A stretch of DNA of 64,000 nucleotides. It comes from Saccharibacillus sp. JS10 (GTDB taxonomy: Bacteria > Bacillota > Bacilli > Paenibacillales > Paenibacillaceae). The notes under the pieces are model-generated. The model did no database searches, had not been told where the DNA came from, and saw only the letters and a program-made list of their open reading frames with translations. The stretch covers positions 429,266 through 493,265 of the forward strand of contig NZ_JANFNS010000004.1 of the NCBI RefSeq assembly GCF_024436065.1, written 5' to 3'. Positions 54,522 through 63,304 of the stretch are shown piece by piece. Both the position numbers and the translations under genes were made by a program. Numbering within the stretch: the stretch's first letter is position 1; each line of letters begins with the position of its first letter.

Positions 54522-56504
54522 ATGAAAGTGAACCTGTATGTCATGGGCAACAGTCAGGGAGTAAAACTGTATCTGTCGCTGGATTTGCAAATCGATCAAT
54601 TATGGTGGAACAAGCAGCTTCACAGCCAAAATGACACCGATCCTTTTTATTTTCGTCAGATTGCATATAAGATGCCGCTCCAGTGGGCGATTCATTTGCA
54701 GAAAGTTGCTCTTAAACCAGCTTGTCTGAGATGGACATCATCTTCTTGGCAGCATTATTTGGGTTCCCATCTTCTGTCTGTTTATGGATCAACTTACGGG
54801 GCTAATCTACACCATGTGCTGCATTCTTCGATGGTACCTGACGATGCCGCTCAACTGTTAACTTTAAACGGTATTCATTCTGGGCAAGATTCATTTTGGG
54901 CATCTCAATATGCGGCAGCCCAGCAGTTAGCATTATTCATGCAAGGCAGATCTCTCCTAAGCGGAGAAGTTGAAGCGTTGTTCAAAGAAAACATCCGAGC
55001 ATCCGATCAGACATGGAAAAGCGTCATTCAGTTCTGTTATTTGGAAAAGTGGGTGAAGCTTCATCACGGCGTGCATCTTGCACGTGGCAAAAAAGGTTCG
55101 CCTCGATGTGCACGTTGCGGAAGTGTGAGTGAAGTGACCTCTTGTCGTTCATGTGGCGTGTGGGATTGTGCATCTTGTCGGTCTTGTCAGACGCTTGGGC
55201 GAAGTCGTTCTTGCGAACTTCTTGTGCAAGGGATTCCGCAGCCAAGCTCCCAGTCTCCTTTTGCGCAAACCTTATTATCGAGTCCCAATCATCAATCTGA
55301 GATCGATCTTACACATTGGAACTTAAGCCCGGCGCAGTTGACGGCATCGCAGCAAGCGATTGGATTTTTACAAGCCTCGGTCTCACTCAAGTTGCAAAGG
55401 ATAAGGTTCGATTTTTTCGGGGCGAAGCTTCGTGATTTGACGGGACGGTCGAACTCTGAATCCGATACGACGCATTACGCGGCTGCGGATCCGGGTCGTC
55501 GATTTTTGCTTTGGGCGGTTACGGGAGCCGGGAAAACCGAAATGTTGTTTCCTTTAATTGAGCAAGTTCGGAGCCGTGGCGGGCTTGTCGCTGTTGCTAC
55601 TCCTCGGCGTGATGTCGTGCTAGAGCTTGCTCCGCGTCTACGCAAAGCTTTCCCGAATGAGACGGTTGTCGCGCTGTATGGAGGAAGCGAAGAACGGTGG
55701 AGCCGAGGAAGTATTACCCTTGCGACCACCCATCAACTGCTTCGTTTTGCTCATGCGTTTGATCTGGTTGTGATCGATGAGCTGGACGCGTTTCCTTTTC
55801 ACGGAGACCCGATGCTTGCGTACGCCGCCGAACGTTGCCGCGCCGAGCTCGGGAAAATGATCTATTTGTCCGCTACTCCGCCTAAAAAGCTTCAATCTCT
55901 CGTTCGAATCGGTAAACTGGCTTGTGCGAAAGTTCCGGTGCGGTATCATCGGCATCCTTTGCCTGTTCCGAAATTGCTTGCAATCAAGCCGCTGAGTCAA
56001 TGTATCGAGAAAAATGAATGGCCGCAAGAACTTCTTCAACATTGGAAGCAGTCTTTGGAGCGAGGAGCGCAGCTTTTTATTTTTGTGCCGAAAATTGCGT
56101 TAGCAGAACCGTTGGCGAAAAGTCTGCGGATTCTTTTTCCGAATGTAGCGGTAGGCGCGACTTCTTCGCAAGACGAAGAACGTGGAAGCAAAGTCTCGTC
56201 TTTTCGGATCGCAGACTTACGTATACTCGTAACGACCACCATTTTGGAAAGAGGGGTAACGATTCCGCGCAGCGATGTGTATATTTTGGGAGCCGACAGT
56301 GGATTATTCGACGAAGCTTCTTTGGTGCAGATGGCAGGTCGCGCGGGGCGTTCGGCAAGTGATCCATCGGGCAAAGTGATTTTCGCAGCCATGCAAAAAA
56401 CGAAAGCTCAAGTTGGTGCTTGTCGTCAGATTCGCCGAATGAACAAGTTGGCGATCCCTTTTTTACTTCCGCAATATGACCGCAGGAGGAGGAATCTACA
56501 ATGA
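54522..56504 (+). CDS. comFA: Competence helicase ComFA
   Basis: Superfamily 2 DNA translocase thought to pull transforming single strands into the cell. The 660-residue protein has a four-Cys zinc module (about 195-230; CARCGS...CRSCGVWDCASC), Walker A TGAGKTE (about 333-339), motif II DELDAF, motif III YLSATPPKKL and motif VI QMAGRAGRSASDP near the C-terminus. ATG 54522 follows GGAGGAGG. The C-terminus overlaps comFC by 4 nt (ATGA). ComFB, found between them in B. subtilis, is missing. Confidence 0.93.
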   Translation: MKVNLYVMGNSQGVKLYLSLDLQIDQLWWNKQLHSQNDTDPFYFRQIAYKMPLQWAIHLQKVALKPACLRWTSSSWQHYLGSHLLSVYGSTYGANLHHVLHSSMVPDDAAQLLTLNGIHSGQDSFWASQYAAAQQLALFMQGRSLLSGEVEALFKENIRASDQTWKSVIQFCYLEKWVKLHHGVHLARGKKGSPRCARCGSVSEVTSCRSCGVWDCASCRSCQTLGRSRSCELLVQGIPQPSSQSPFAQTLLSSPNHQSEIDLTHWNLSPAQLTASQQAIGFLQASVSLKLQRIRFDFFGAKLRDLTGRSNSESDTTHYAAADPGRRFLLWAVTGAGKTEMLFPLIEQVRSRGGLVAVATPRRDVVLELAPRLRKAFPNETVVALYGGSEERWSRGSITLATTHQLLRFAHAFDLVVIDELDAFPFHGDPMLAYAAERCRAELGKMIYLSATPPKKLQSLVRIGKLACAKVPVRYHRHPLPVPKLLAIKPLSQCIEKNEWPQELLQHWKQSLERGAQLFIFVPKIALAEPLAKSLRILFPNVAVGATSSQDEERGSKVSSFRIADLRILVTTTILERGVTIPRSDVYILGADSGLFDEASLVQMAGRAGRSASDPSGKVIFAAMQKTKAQVGACRQIRRMNKLAIPFLLPQYDRRRRNLQ

Positions 56505-57301
56505 AAATAGAAAAATGGCTCCGCGCACTGTTGGTTTCCCATCGTCAATCTTGCATCGCTTGCGGGCAGAGTAAGCCGGTTGGCATGATGTTGCCGTCTT
56601 TATGCGAAGCTTGCAGCAGCCAAGTACCGTGGATCGTACGCCCGAGCTGCCTGCGTTGCGGACGCGCGGAAGCTTGTGTGGACTGTGTGAGAGCGGCAGA
56701 AAAAAGTAGAGCTTTTGCGCTTAATCGGAGCGCGGTCGTATATAACGCGGTTATTCGAGAATGGTTGTCCAAGTATAAATACGGCGGCGAACAGCGTTGG
56801 ACAGAACCTTTTTCACTGATGTTAGAACAAGCGTACCGCCGAATGGCTATCGAACTATCGCAAGCCGGTCGAAAAAAATGGAGTGCCGACCTCGTTACGT
56901 GGGTTCCGGTCAGTGAGCAGCGCTTAGAAGAACGGGGATTCAATCAAGCCGAAGAACTTGCGCGTCGTTTGTCAAAACGTCTTGGGCTGCCGGCTTATGA
57001 TTTGCTAACACGTCATGTGCATACGGATAAACAAAGCTTTAAAAGTCGCGCCGAACGATTGCATAATCTGGATGGTGCTTTTTCGCTACTTCCTAATTTA
57101 AACCCGGGGGCTTTTAAAAAATGGGACTCTATAGGAAGTGTAAAACGCCCCGGTAGGTCTTTTCCTATTTCGCTCCTGCTTATCGATGATATTTATACAA
57201 CAGGAACGACAGCTTCGATCTGCGCAGATGTGCTAAAAAAACTAGAAAGCGTTATCGAAAGACCGATCATCATCTATAGTTTGACGTTGACCCGTTCATA
57301 A
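56501..57301 (+). CDS. comFC: Competence protein ComFC (ComF family phosphoribosyltransferase-like)
   Basis: A 266-residue protein with an N-terminal Cys-rich zinc ribbon (CIACGQ...CEAC...CLRCGRAEACVDC, about 18-61), WVPVSEQRLEERGFNQAEELAR (about 138-159) and the PRPP-loop signature LLLIDDIYTTGTTASICA (about 226-243). ComFC is required for late DNA uptake in several naturally transformable bacteria. Translation is coupled to comFA by an ATGA overlap. Confidence 0.94.
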   Translation: MKIEKWLRALLVSHRQSCIACGQSKPVGMMLPSLCEACSSQVPWIVRPSCLRCGRAEACVDCVRAAEKSRAFALNRSAVVYNAVIREWLSKYKYGGEQRWTEPFSLMLEQAYRRMAIELSQAGRKKWSADLVTWVPVSEQRLEERGFNQAEELARRLSKRLGLPAYDLLTRHVHTDKQSFKSRAERLHNLDGAFSLLPNLNPGAFKKWDSIGSVKRPGRSFPISLLLIDDIYTTGTTASICADVLKKLESVIERPIIIYSLTLTRS

Positions 57302-57438
57302 AAGCGCTTGTAATGTATCGATTTTCCGTTAATAATGAAAGAAGTAAGCGAAATCTTTATCCAATAAGAAAAATATCCGATATATATAGGGTATGCGGCT
57401 TTTCAACATGGTGACGAACAAGAAGGAGGCGCCTTACG

Positions 57439-57843
57439 ATGAATTTGGCGAACTGTCCGCGCTGCGGCAAGGTTTTTGTAATGAATTTTAAAGGGATTTG
57501 CGCAAACTGCTCGAAAGATATTGAGAACGAGTATGAAGCGTGCGTTAAATATTTACGGGATAATAAAGGGGCAAGCATGCAGGAGTTGTCGGAAGCGACA
57601 GAGGTAAGCGTGCGCCAAATCACTACGTTTATCCGCGAAGGACGTATCTCGACGGATAGCGCGCCTAACTTGAGTTATGCCTGCGAAGTGTGCGGAACCT
57701 TTATCCATGAAGGGAATATGTGCGATTCTTGCCGCTCCAAGCTTGCCGGAGACCTACGCCAAGCTGCAAAAGAAACGCCTCAAGCGCAGCAGAAGAATTC
57801 GGGCGGTGCTTACAAAACGGTCGATCGTCTCAGAAACGACTAA
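57439..57843 (+). CDS. yvyF: Flagellar operon protein YvyF (TIGR03826)
   Basis: A 134-residue protein with a zinc-knuckle pair (CPRCGK...CANC, about 6-28, and CEVCGT...CDSC, about 81-98) around a helix-turn-helix-like middle (MQELSEATEVSVRQITTFIREGRI). It is conserved as the first gene of the flgM operon in Bacillales, but its molecular role is not established. ATG 57439 follows AGAAGGAGG. It precedes the sigma-D promoter of flgM. Confidence 0.88.
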   Translation: MNLANCPRCGKVFVMNFKGICANCSKDIENEYEACVKYLRDNKGASMQELSEATEVSVRQITTFIREGRISTDSAPNLSYACEVCGTFIHEGNMCDSCRSKLAGDLRQAAKETPQAQQKNSGGAYKTVDRLRND

Positions 57844-57937
57844 AAAATCCGTGTCCGACTACCCAGCAATAGGAACAAGGAAACAGAAATAGTCCAAATT
57901 TACGCTTGACAATTTAAAAAAAATATTTAAATAGCTC

Positions 57938-57965
57938 TAAACTATGTTTGGATAGGAGCCGATAA
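57938..57965 (+). promoter_or_regulatory. Sigma-D promoter of the flgM operon
   Basis: TAAA (57938-57941), 16 nt, GCCGATAA (57958-57965), a 7/8 match to the flagellar -10 consensus. It lies 72 nt before flgM, where B. subtilis also has a sigma-D promoter. The -10 overlaps the 5' arm of a terminator. Confidence 0.75.
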
Positions 57966-57992
57966 ACTTATTATAAGCTTATCGGCTCTTTT
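57956..57992 (+). terminator. Terminator between yvyF and flgM overlapping the sigma-D -10
   Basis: GAGCCGATAA (57956-57965) pairs with TTATCGGCTC (57979-57988), followed by TTTT. It should stop transcripts from comF/yvyF, while sigma-D transcripts start near 57972 and lack the 5' arm. Confidence 0.78.
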
Positions 57993-58036
57993 AATTAGAC
58001 GGCGAAAACACATACCTTTAGGAGGTTGAATATATT

Positions 58037-58309
58037 ATGAAAATTAACGATACTTCGAGAATTGGTGCAGTTAACCCTTACCAACGTACACAGGAAGCTC
58101 AACGTACCGAAGAAACGAAGAAAGCAGCTCGCAAAGACGAAGTGACGATTTCGACGGAGGCGATGGAAATGCTCAAAGCGGCAAATAAACCAGCAGACAG
58201 CGAACGCGCTGCACGTATCCAAGATCTGAAGCAACAAGTATCTGCTGGAACTTATTCTGTCGATTCAAATAAAATTGCCGAAAAGCTCTTACCATATCTT
58301 GCGGAATAA
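58037..58309 (+). CDS. flgM: Anti-sigma-D factor FlgM
   Basis: A 90-residue protein that binds and inactivates sigma-D until it is exported through the finished hook-basal body. It has the family layout: a disordered N-terminus (MKINDTSRIGAVNPYQR), DEVTISTEAMEML (about 35-47) and a C-terminal helical pair ERAARIQDLKQQVSAGTYSVDSNKIAEKLL, the sigma-binding part. The ribosome-binding site is AGGAGGTTG. Driven by the sigma-D promoter just upstream, giving a negative feedback loop. Confidence 0.95.
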   Translation: MKINDTSRIGAVNPYQRTQEAQRTEETKKAARKDEVTISTEAMEMLKAANKPADSERAARIQDLKQQVSAGTYSVDSNKIAEKLLPYLAE

Positions 58310-58332
58310 CCGATAAAGGTTATAACGGAATG

Positions 58333-58390
58333 GGGGACTTTTTCAGAAACCCGGTTAATCCGGCGTTTTTGGGGAAGTCCTCTTTTTAAA
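58333..58390 (+). terminator. Intra-operon terminator between flgM and flgN
   Basis: GGGACTT (58334-58340) pairs with AAGTCCT (58375-58381), with inner AAACCCGG/CCGGCGTTT pairing, followed by CTTTTT. It probably reduces expression of the genes after flgM. Confidence 0.7.
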
Positions 58391-58416
58391 ATAATCGGAA
58401 AGAAAGGTGAACGATC

Positions 58417-58917
58417 TTGGCACTGAAGCCGTTGATCGGGCAGCTGGAGCAGCTGAACCGTTCCCATCTTGAAATGATCGAAATCGCGGAAATGAAAAAG
58501 GATGCCGTTATCAAAAACGAGATCGATGTATTTATCGCTACGATGAATCGCGAATCCAAACTATTGAAGCGGATCCAGACCGAAGACGAGCTGCGTAACG
58601 AATTAGCTTACGCTTTTATGCAAGAACGCGGAATCAAATCCCGGTTGAAGTTGACGATTGCCGAAATTTCCAGGCTTGTCTTTGATCCGGACGAGAAGAA
58701 GGAACTGCTGGACGTGCATGCTCGCCTTTCAAATACACTTATGCAGCTTAAGCAAATTAATGATATCAATCGCCAGCTGATCGAGCAGGCTTTATCTTTT
58801 ATTAATTTTTCAATGGAACTTATGTCACATCGTCCCGAACAGGAAGTAACTTACCAGCATCCGGCATCCCAGGGGTATGGCTACGGCAACTCCGGTATGT
58901 TCGATAGACGCGGTTAA
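58417..58917 (+). CDS. flgN: Flagellar chaperone FlgN
   Basis: A 166-residue helical protein of the FlgN family, which escorts the hook-filament junction proteins FlgK and FlgL to the export gate. The sequence is mostly helical with few hydrophobic clusters and ends in a flexible Gly/Tyr/Asn-rich tail. The start is TTG 58417 after AAAGGTGA. It lies directly before flgK, as yvyG does in B. subtilis; sequence conservation is low, so position carries much of the weight. Confidence 0.82.
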   Translation: MALKPLIGQLEQLNRSHLEMIEIAEMKKDAVIKNEIDVFIATMNRESKLLKRIQTEDELRNELAYAFMQERGIKSRLKLTIAEISRLVFDPDEKKELLDVHARLSNTLMQLKQINDINRQLIEQALSFINFSMELMSHRPEQEVTYQHPASQGYGYGNSGMFDRRG

Positions 58918-58938
58918 CAGAGTAAAGGAGAAAAACCT

Positions 58939-60531
58939 ATGACATCGACATTCCATTCTTTGGAGACAGCAAAACGAAGCTTATACACCCAAACGACCGC
59001 GCTGAGTACTACAGGGCATAACATTGCGAATGCCAACACAGATGGTTATTCCCGCCAAGTCGTCAAAATGAAAGCAACGAGTGCTTTCGAAGTGCCGGGT
59101 CTGCGTAACTGGGTTAGTGCCGGACAACTGGGTAGCGGCGTAGAAGTCACTTCGATCTCGCGAGTGCGCGATTCGTATTTGGATGATCAGTTTCGTAATG
59201 AAAATAGTGGATTTGGTTCGTGGAGTGTTCGTCAAGAGACACTTAGCAAACTTGAAGCTATCGTAAATGAACCTTCTTCAACAGGTTTAAGTACAGTCAT
59301 GAATAATTTTTGGTCGTCTTGGTCTGATTTCAGTAAAGATCCTCAAGACATTACGAACCGTAAGATTATAAAAGAAACAACACTTGCCATGACGGATTCT
59401 TTGAATCAGACAGCAAAGCAACTCGATTCGATGACGACAGATATTACAGCTAACATCAATCTCAAAGCAACTGAAATCAATTCGTTGCTGCAGACGATCG
59501 CGGATCTGAATTCAGGTATCAATAAAGTTGAAAGAATGGGCAACAATGCGAACGACTTGAGCGATCAGCGGGATTACGCGGTCGATCAGCTATCTAAAAT
59601 TGCGAACGTTACCGTAACGAAGCTTGATACGGGTTATCAAGTGAATTTGGGAGGCGCTATTGCGGTAAATGGTACTACGGTGACTCCGGTGACTGAAGCG
59701 AGTTTGAAGGCAGCTTATGATGGAGGAACGCTCAACAAAGGCGAAGTGCACGGAATGTTTATTTCTCGCGATAATTATGTTGTCGATTACAGAAATCAGC
59801 TGAATACATTAGCGAACACATTGGCAAACGGAGAGTTTGAACTGACGCTTCCGGCAGGCAGTGTACTTCCAGATGGAACTACGCTTAGCGTAGTCAATGC
59901 TGACGGTACGGAAACAAGTACAACTTTTTCAAATGCGACAGGAAACCGTACACTGACTAGTGATACAAAAGTGAAAGTGGACGGAATCAACGGTCTAATG
60001 AAAATTGGATATACGGTTGACGGAACAACGCCAAGTGCAGGAGTGGATTTGTTCACTTCGGGCAGTGGCGGGGAAGCTATCACAGCGGGAAACATCACAT
60101 TGAATTCGCAAATCCAAAACAACCCTAACTTGATTGCATCTTCTTTCCGAGTGACGGGTGCAGGTACGACGGGAGAGACGGTTGTTAAAGGCAACGCAGG
60201 TGTGGCTTTGATTATGGCAGACATGAAAAGCACGCGTTTCGATTTTGGTTCTGCAGCTTCAGCACCTGTTACGATCGATGACTACTTCAGTTCGATTACA
60301 GGTCAACTTGGTGTACAGTCGCAAGAAGCTTCTCGTCAAACTCAAAATGCTACAGATTTGTCAGGTCAGGTTGAAACGCTGCGTCAATCGGTGAGCGGAG
60401 TATCGTTAGACGAGGAAATGACGAATTTGGTGAAATTCCAACAAGCTTATAATGCGAGTGCAAGATTCATGACAACTTTTGACGAAATGCTCGATAAACT
60501 CATCAACGGCACCGGTACGGTCGGCCGCTAA
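58939..60531 (+). CDS. flgK: Flagellar hook-associated protein 1 (FlgK)
   Basis: A 530-residue hook-filament junction protein. The N-terminal D0 region FHSLETAKRSLYTQTTALSTTGHNIANANTDGYSRQ and C-terminal VSLDEEMTNLVKFQQAYNASARFMTTFDEMLDKLIN are the paired helices of FlgK. The middle holds the variable exposed domain (about 270-400). Exported by the type III flagellar system and folded under the filament. The ribosome-binding site is AAAGGAG. flgL follows after 21 nt. Confidence 0.96.
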   Translation: MTSTFHSLETAKRSLYTQTTALSTTGHNIANANTDGYSRQVVKMKATSAFEVPGLRNWVSAGQLGSGVEVTSISRVRDSYLDDQFRNENSGFGSWSVRQETLSKLEAIVNEPSSTGLSTVMNNFWSSWSDFSKDPQDITNRKIIKETTLAMTDSLNQTAKQLDSMTTDITANINLKATEINSLLQTIADLNSGINKVERMGNNANDLSDQRDYAVDQLSKIANVTVTKLDTGYQVNLGGAIAVNGTTVTPVTEASLKAAYDGGTLNKGEVHGMFISRDNYVVDYRNQLNTLANTLANGEFELTLPAGSVLPDGTTLSVVNADGTETSTTFSNATGNRTLTSDTKVKVDGINGLMKIGYTVDGTTPSAGVDLFTSGSGGEAITAGNITLNSQIQNNPNLIASSFRVTGAGTTGETVVKGNAGVALIMADMKSTRFDFGSAASAPVTIDDYFSSITGQLGVQSQEASRQTQNATDLSGQVETLRQSVSGVSLDEEMTNLVKFQQAYNASARFMTTFDEMLDKLINGTGTVGR

Positions 60532-60552
60532 GTTTAGGGGAGGAATATTAAG

Positions 60553-61458
60553 ATGACCATTCGGATGACATCCAATATGATGAGTTCTACGCTTCTTGGG
60601 AACTTGAATCGAAATTTATATAAGATGGACAATATGGAACAGCAGATTTCATCGGGGCGTAAGATCAATAAGCCGTCCGACGACCCTGTTGGCGTAACTT
60701 ACGCGCTTCGTTACCGTTCGCAACTTGCGGGCAACGAACAGTTTCAGCGTGCAACAGATACGGCGCAGAGTTGGTTAGACGAAACAGATAGCCAGATGGG
60801 CAGTGCGGGCGATGTCATGACACGCTTGAAAGAATTAATGGTACAAAGTAGCACTGGCACATATTCGGATTCGGATATGCAATCGGCTGCTAACGAAGTA
60901 GAACAACTGAAAAAACAGCTGGTCGATATCGGTAACAGCAAACTGGGTGGCAAATTTATTTTTAACGGTCAAGAATACGGAACGATGCCTTATCCGACTG
61001 CACCTGGAACAGACTACTCGCAGGTACAAACGGATAATACAGCTGTTAAGTACGTGATTGGCGAGAATATTCAGTTCCAAATCAATACGACAGGTAACGA
61101 ATTTTTTGGAATGGCAGGCGATTCGGATAACGTATTTGGAGTTATGGATCGTGTGATTAGCGCGATGAGAAGCGGTAACTCTAATGGAATCAGTGCCGAA
61201 ATGGGAGATGTAGAATCTCGCACGAACAAAATGATTTCTTCTCGTTCTGAAGTGGGTGCTCGTACGAATCGTGTAGAATTGGTCAATAACCGTTTGCTTG
61301 ATCAAGAAATGAATACCACAACGCTATTGGCGAAAACAGAAGACTTGGATGTAGCAGAAGCCTTAATCAAAGCGACCAGTGCGCAAACTGTATACGAAGC
61401 GGCATTGAAATCTTCTGCAAATATTATGAAGACTTCTTTGATCGATTTCATGCGTTGA
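60553..61458 (+). CDS. flgL: Flagellar hook-associated protein 3 (FlgL)
   Basis: A 301-residue junction protein related to flagellin. The N-terminal MTSNMMSSTLLGNLNRNLYKMDNMEQQISSGRKINKPSDDPVGVTYALRYRS and C-terminal LLAKTEDLDVAEALIKATSAQTVYEAALKSSANIM are characteristic. Forms the last layer of the junction before Hag. It is followed by a terminator. The small gene yviE, which separates flgL and fliW in B. subtilis, is absent. Confidence 0.95.
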   Translation: MTIRMTSNMMSSTLLGNLNRNLYKMDNMEQQISSGRKINKPSDDPVGVTYALRYRSQLAGNEQFQRATDTAQSWLDETDSQMGSAGDVMTRLKELMVQSSTGTYSDSDMQSAANEVEQLKKQLVDIGNSKLGGKFIFNGQEYGTMPYPTAPGTDYSQVQTDNTAVKYVIGENIQFQINTTGNEFFGMAGDSDNVFGVMDRVISAMRSGNSNGISAEMGDVESRTNKMISSRSEVGARTNRVELVNNRLLDQEMNTTTLLAKTEDLDVAEALIKATSAQTVYEAALKSSANIMKTSLIDFMR

Positions 61459-61510
61459 TTTTTAAAGGTTAATCTGGATTTATTGAAATTCAAGAGTCAA
61501 ACAGATAATC

Positions 61511-61543
61511 TGAAGCTACGGACGAGTTTCCGTAGCTTTTTTA
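61511..61543 (+). terminator. Terminator between flgL and fliW
   Basis: AAGCTACGG (61513-61521) pairs with CCGTAGCTT (61530-61538), loop ACGAGTTT, then TTTT. Just 20 nt before fliW, so it may be partial. Confidence 0.8.
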
Positions 61544-61563
61544 AATCCTTAAGGAGGATCGAC

Positions 61564-62010
61564 ATGATACAAATTCAATCTGTCCATTTGGGCGAACTGA
61601 CAGTAGGGGAAGAAGACCTGATCAAGTTTCCCAAAGGTATCCCTGGATTCGAAGAAATTACGGACTATGTGTTGTGCGATGTGGATGACAAGTATAGTTA
61701 TTTGCAAGCGGTCAATGAAGGGGAAGTTGCTTTCATCGTAACGAATCCATTTGAACATTTTACTGATTATGAATTTGAATTGTCAGAAGACCTGATCGAA
61801 GAACTTCAATTGTCTGAAGAGAAAGGGATTGCTGTACGTTGCATCGTGACTTGGAACAGCGATCCGTCGCGAGTAACTGCAAACCTACTGGCTCCGCTGA
61901 TTTTCAATATTTCAGATCGAATTGGAAAACAAATCGTTCTGCAAAACACTTCTTATCAAACGAAGCAGCTGCTAAACGCTTCAATTTCTAAGGAAAGCGG
62001 TGAGTCTTAA
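61564..62010 (+). CDS. fliW: Flagellar assembly factor FliW
   Basis: A 148-residue protein that binds flagellin or, when flagellin is low, CsrA, relieving CsrA repression of hag. It shows [10 protein letters not shown] (about 21-30), [18 protein letters not shown] (about 45-62), [20 protein letters not shown] (about 98-117) and [18 protein letters not shown] 61564 follows AAGGAGG by 7 nt; the upstream extension of the frame lies within the terminator and is not coding. It overlaps csrA by one nt. Confidence 0.95.
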   Translation: MIQIQSVHLGELTVGEEDLIKFPKGIPGFEEITDYVLCDVDDKYSYLQAVNEGEVAFIVTNPFEHFTDYEFELSEDLIEELQLSEEKGIAVRCIVTWNSDPSRVTANLLAPLIFNISDRIGKQIVLQNTSYQTKQLLNASISKESGES

Positions 62011-62231
62011 TGTTAGTCCTTTCAAGAAAAAAAGGAGAATCGATTATGATCGGGGACGATATCGAACTAACCGTTCTTTCTGTAGAAGGAGATACGATCA
62101 AGCTCGGCATCAAAGCGCCTAAACAAATCGATATTATACGCAAAGAAATTTTGGTTTCTGTACAGGAAAATAATCAAAGTGCAGTTATAGATCCCAAGCA
62201 AATTTTGGACATGCTCAAGAAAAATTCGTAG
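62010..62231 (+). CDS. csrA: Translational regulator CsrA
   Basis: A 73-residue homodimeric RNA-binding protein: [38 protein letters not shown], with the RNA-contacting R6 and the basic region at the end of the last strand, then a C-terminal helix. Binds GGA in hairpin loops and blocks the ribosome-binding site of hag; FliW antagonises it. Translation is coupled to fliW through a TAATG overlap. No clear terminator lies before the hag1 promoter. Confidence 0.96.
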   Translation: MLVLSRKKGESIMIGDDIELTVLSVEGDTIKLGIKAPKQIDIIRKEILVSVQENNQSAVIDPKQILDMLKKNS

Positions 62232-62248
62232 CAATCTAGTTAAAAGTG

Positions 62249-62275
62249 TAAAAAAAAGCGGTTCAAAGACGATAT
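62249..62275 (+). promoter_or_regulatory. Sigma-D promoter of hag1
   Basis: TAAA (62249-62252), 15 nt, GACGATAT (62268-62275), 7/8 match to the flagellar -10. The predicted leader is about 75 nt. Confidence 0.82.
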
Positions 62276-62314
62276 AGATAATAGGGCAGGAAAATCGAAG
62301 ACGAACCAAGCCAA

Positions 62315-62328
62315 CCACAAGGATGTGG
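62315..62328 (+). promoter_or_regulatory. CsrA-binding hairpin in the hag1 leader
   Basis: CCACAAGGATGTGG folds as CCACA/TGTGG with AGGA in the loop and contains ACAAGGATGT, matching the CsrA consensus RUACARGGAUGU except for its first bases. The second site is the Shine-Dalgarno AGGGAGGA at 62343-62350, close enough for one dimer to bridge. Confidence 0.82.
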
Positions 62329-62358
62329 GAATCAACCAATTCAGGGAGGAAACAACCA

Positions 62359-63126
62359 ATGATTATCAATCACAACTTGCAAGCCGTAAACACACACCGC
62401 AACATGGGACTGAACAGTGCCGCAGCAAGCAAAAACATGGAGAAATTGTCTTCGGGTCTTCGCATCAACCGTGCAGCTGACGACGCAGCGGGCTTGTCGA
62501 TCTCCGAAAAAATGCGTGGACAAATCCGTGGTCTGGAACAAGCACAACGCAACGTTCAAGACGGTATTTCGTTCGCACAAACAGCAGAGGGCGCGATGAA
62601 CGAAGTGAGTGCCATGCTGACACGCATGAAAGAGCTTAACGTACAGAAAGAAAACGGCACATACAGTGCAGGAGATAAGTCGAACATCAGTGCTGAATTG
62701 AATCAATTGGGTTCGCAGATCGATGCGATCATGACGAACACGAAGTTCAACGGAATCGCGATCACTTCCGACGTAGCGGTACAAGCAGACGATAGCTCGT
62801 TCCAAATCACGATTACTGGTGTAAGCACAACTAACTTTAATGGTTTAAGTTCCGGTACTTCGCTTTCGAGCATTACGACAGCAATCGAAACAGTAGCGAA
62901 AGAACGTTCGACTCTGGGTGCAGTACAAAACCGTCTGGAATACACATCGAACAACTTGGGAACAACTGTAGAAAACCTGACAGCAGCAGAATCGCGTATC
63001 CGCGATACGGATATGGCGAAAGAAATGGTTGCCCTGTCGAAAAACAACATCTTGCTGCAAGCATCGCAATCGATGTTGTCGCAAGCGAACCAATCGCCAC
63101 AAGGCGTACTGTCCCTGCTTCGTTAA
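62359..63126 (+). CDS. hag: Flagellin (Hag), first tandem copy
   Basis: A 255-residue short flagellin, D0/D1 type with a minimal variable region. The N-terminal MIINHNLQAVNTHRNMGLNSAAASKNMEKLSSGLRINRAADDAAGLSISEKMRGQ and C-terminal SRIRDTDMAKEMVALSKNNILLQASQSMLSQANQSPQGVLSLLR are full filament-core helices; residues about 113-180 vary. ATG 62359 follows AGGGAGG; the frame reaches further upstream into the CsrA site but that is leader. Controlled by sigma-D, CsrA and FliW. A terminator separates it from the second copy. Confidence 0.97.
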   Translation: MIINHNLQAVNTHRNMGLNSAAASKNMEKLSSGLRINRAADDAAGLSISEKMRGQIRGLEQAQRNVQDGISFAQTAEGAMNEVSAMLTRMKELNVQKENGTYSAGDKSNISAELNQLGSQIDAIMTNTKFNGIAITSDVAVQADDSSFQITITGVSTTNFNGLSSGTSLSSITTAIETVAKERSTLGAVQNRLEYTSNNLGTTVENLTAAESRIRDTDMAKEMVALSKNNILLQASQSMLSQANQSPQGVLSLLR

Positions 63127-63140
63127 GTTTCATTTTCTTG

Positions 63141-63170
63141 AAAAGTCTGCTTTCGGGCAGACTTTTTTTC
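63141..63170 (+). terminator. Terminator between hag1 and hag2
   Basis: AAAGTCTGC (63142-63150) pairs with GCAGACTTT (63157-63165), followed by TTTTC. Confidence 0.9.
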
Positions 63171-63194
63171 TTTGCTATTTTTCGGTAAATCTAT

Positions 63195-63221
63195 TCAAAC
63201 TTAAGCTTCGAACGACGATAT
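63195..63221 (+). promoter_or_regulatory. Sigma-D promoter of hag2
   Basis: TCAA (63195-63198; 3/4 match to TAAA), 15 nt, GACGATAT (63214-63221). The weaker -35 than hag1 suggests lower output. Confidence 0.7.
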
Positions 63222-63260
63222 AGATAACAGGGCAGGAAAGTCAAAGACGAACCAAGCCAA

Positions 63261-63274
63261 CCACAAGGATGTGG
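63261..63274 (+). promoter_or_regulatory. CsrA-binding hairpin in the hag2 leader
   Basis: Identical CCACAAGGATGTGG hairpin, with AGGGAGGA at 63289-63296 as the second site. The spacing to the start codon matches that in hag1. Confidence 0.82.
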
Positions 63275-63304
63275 GAATCAACCAATTCAGGGAGGAAACA
63301 ACTA

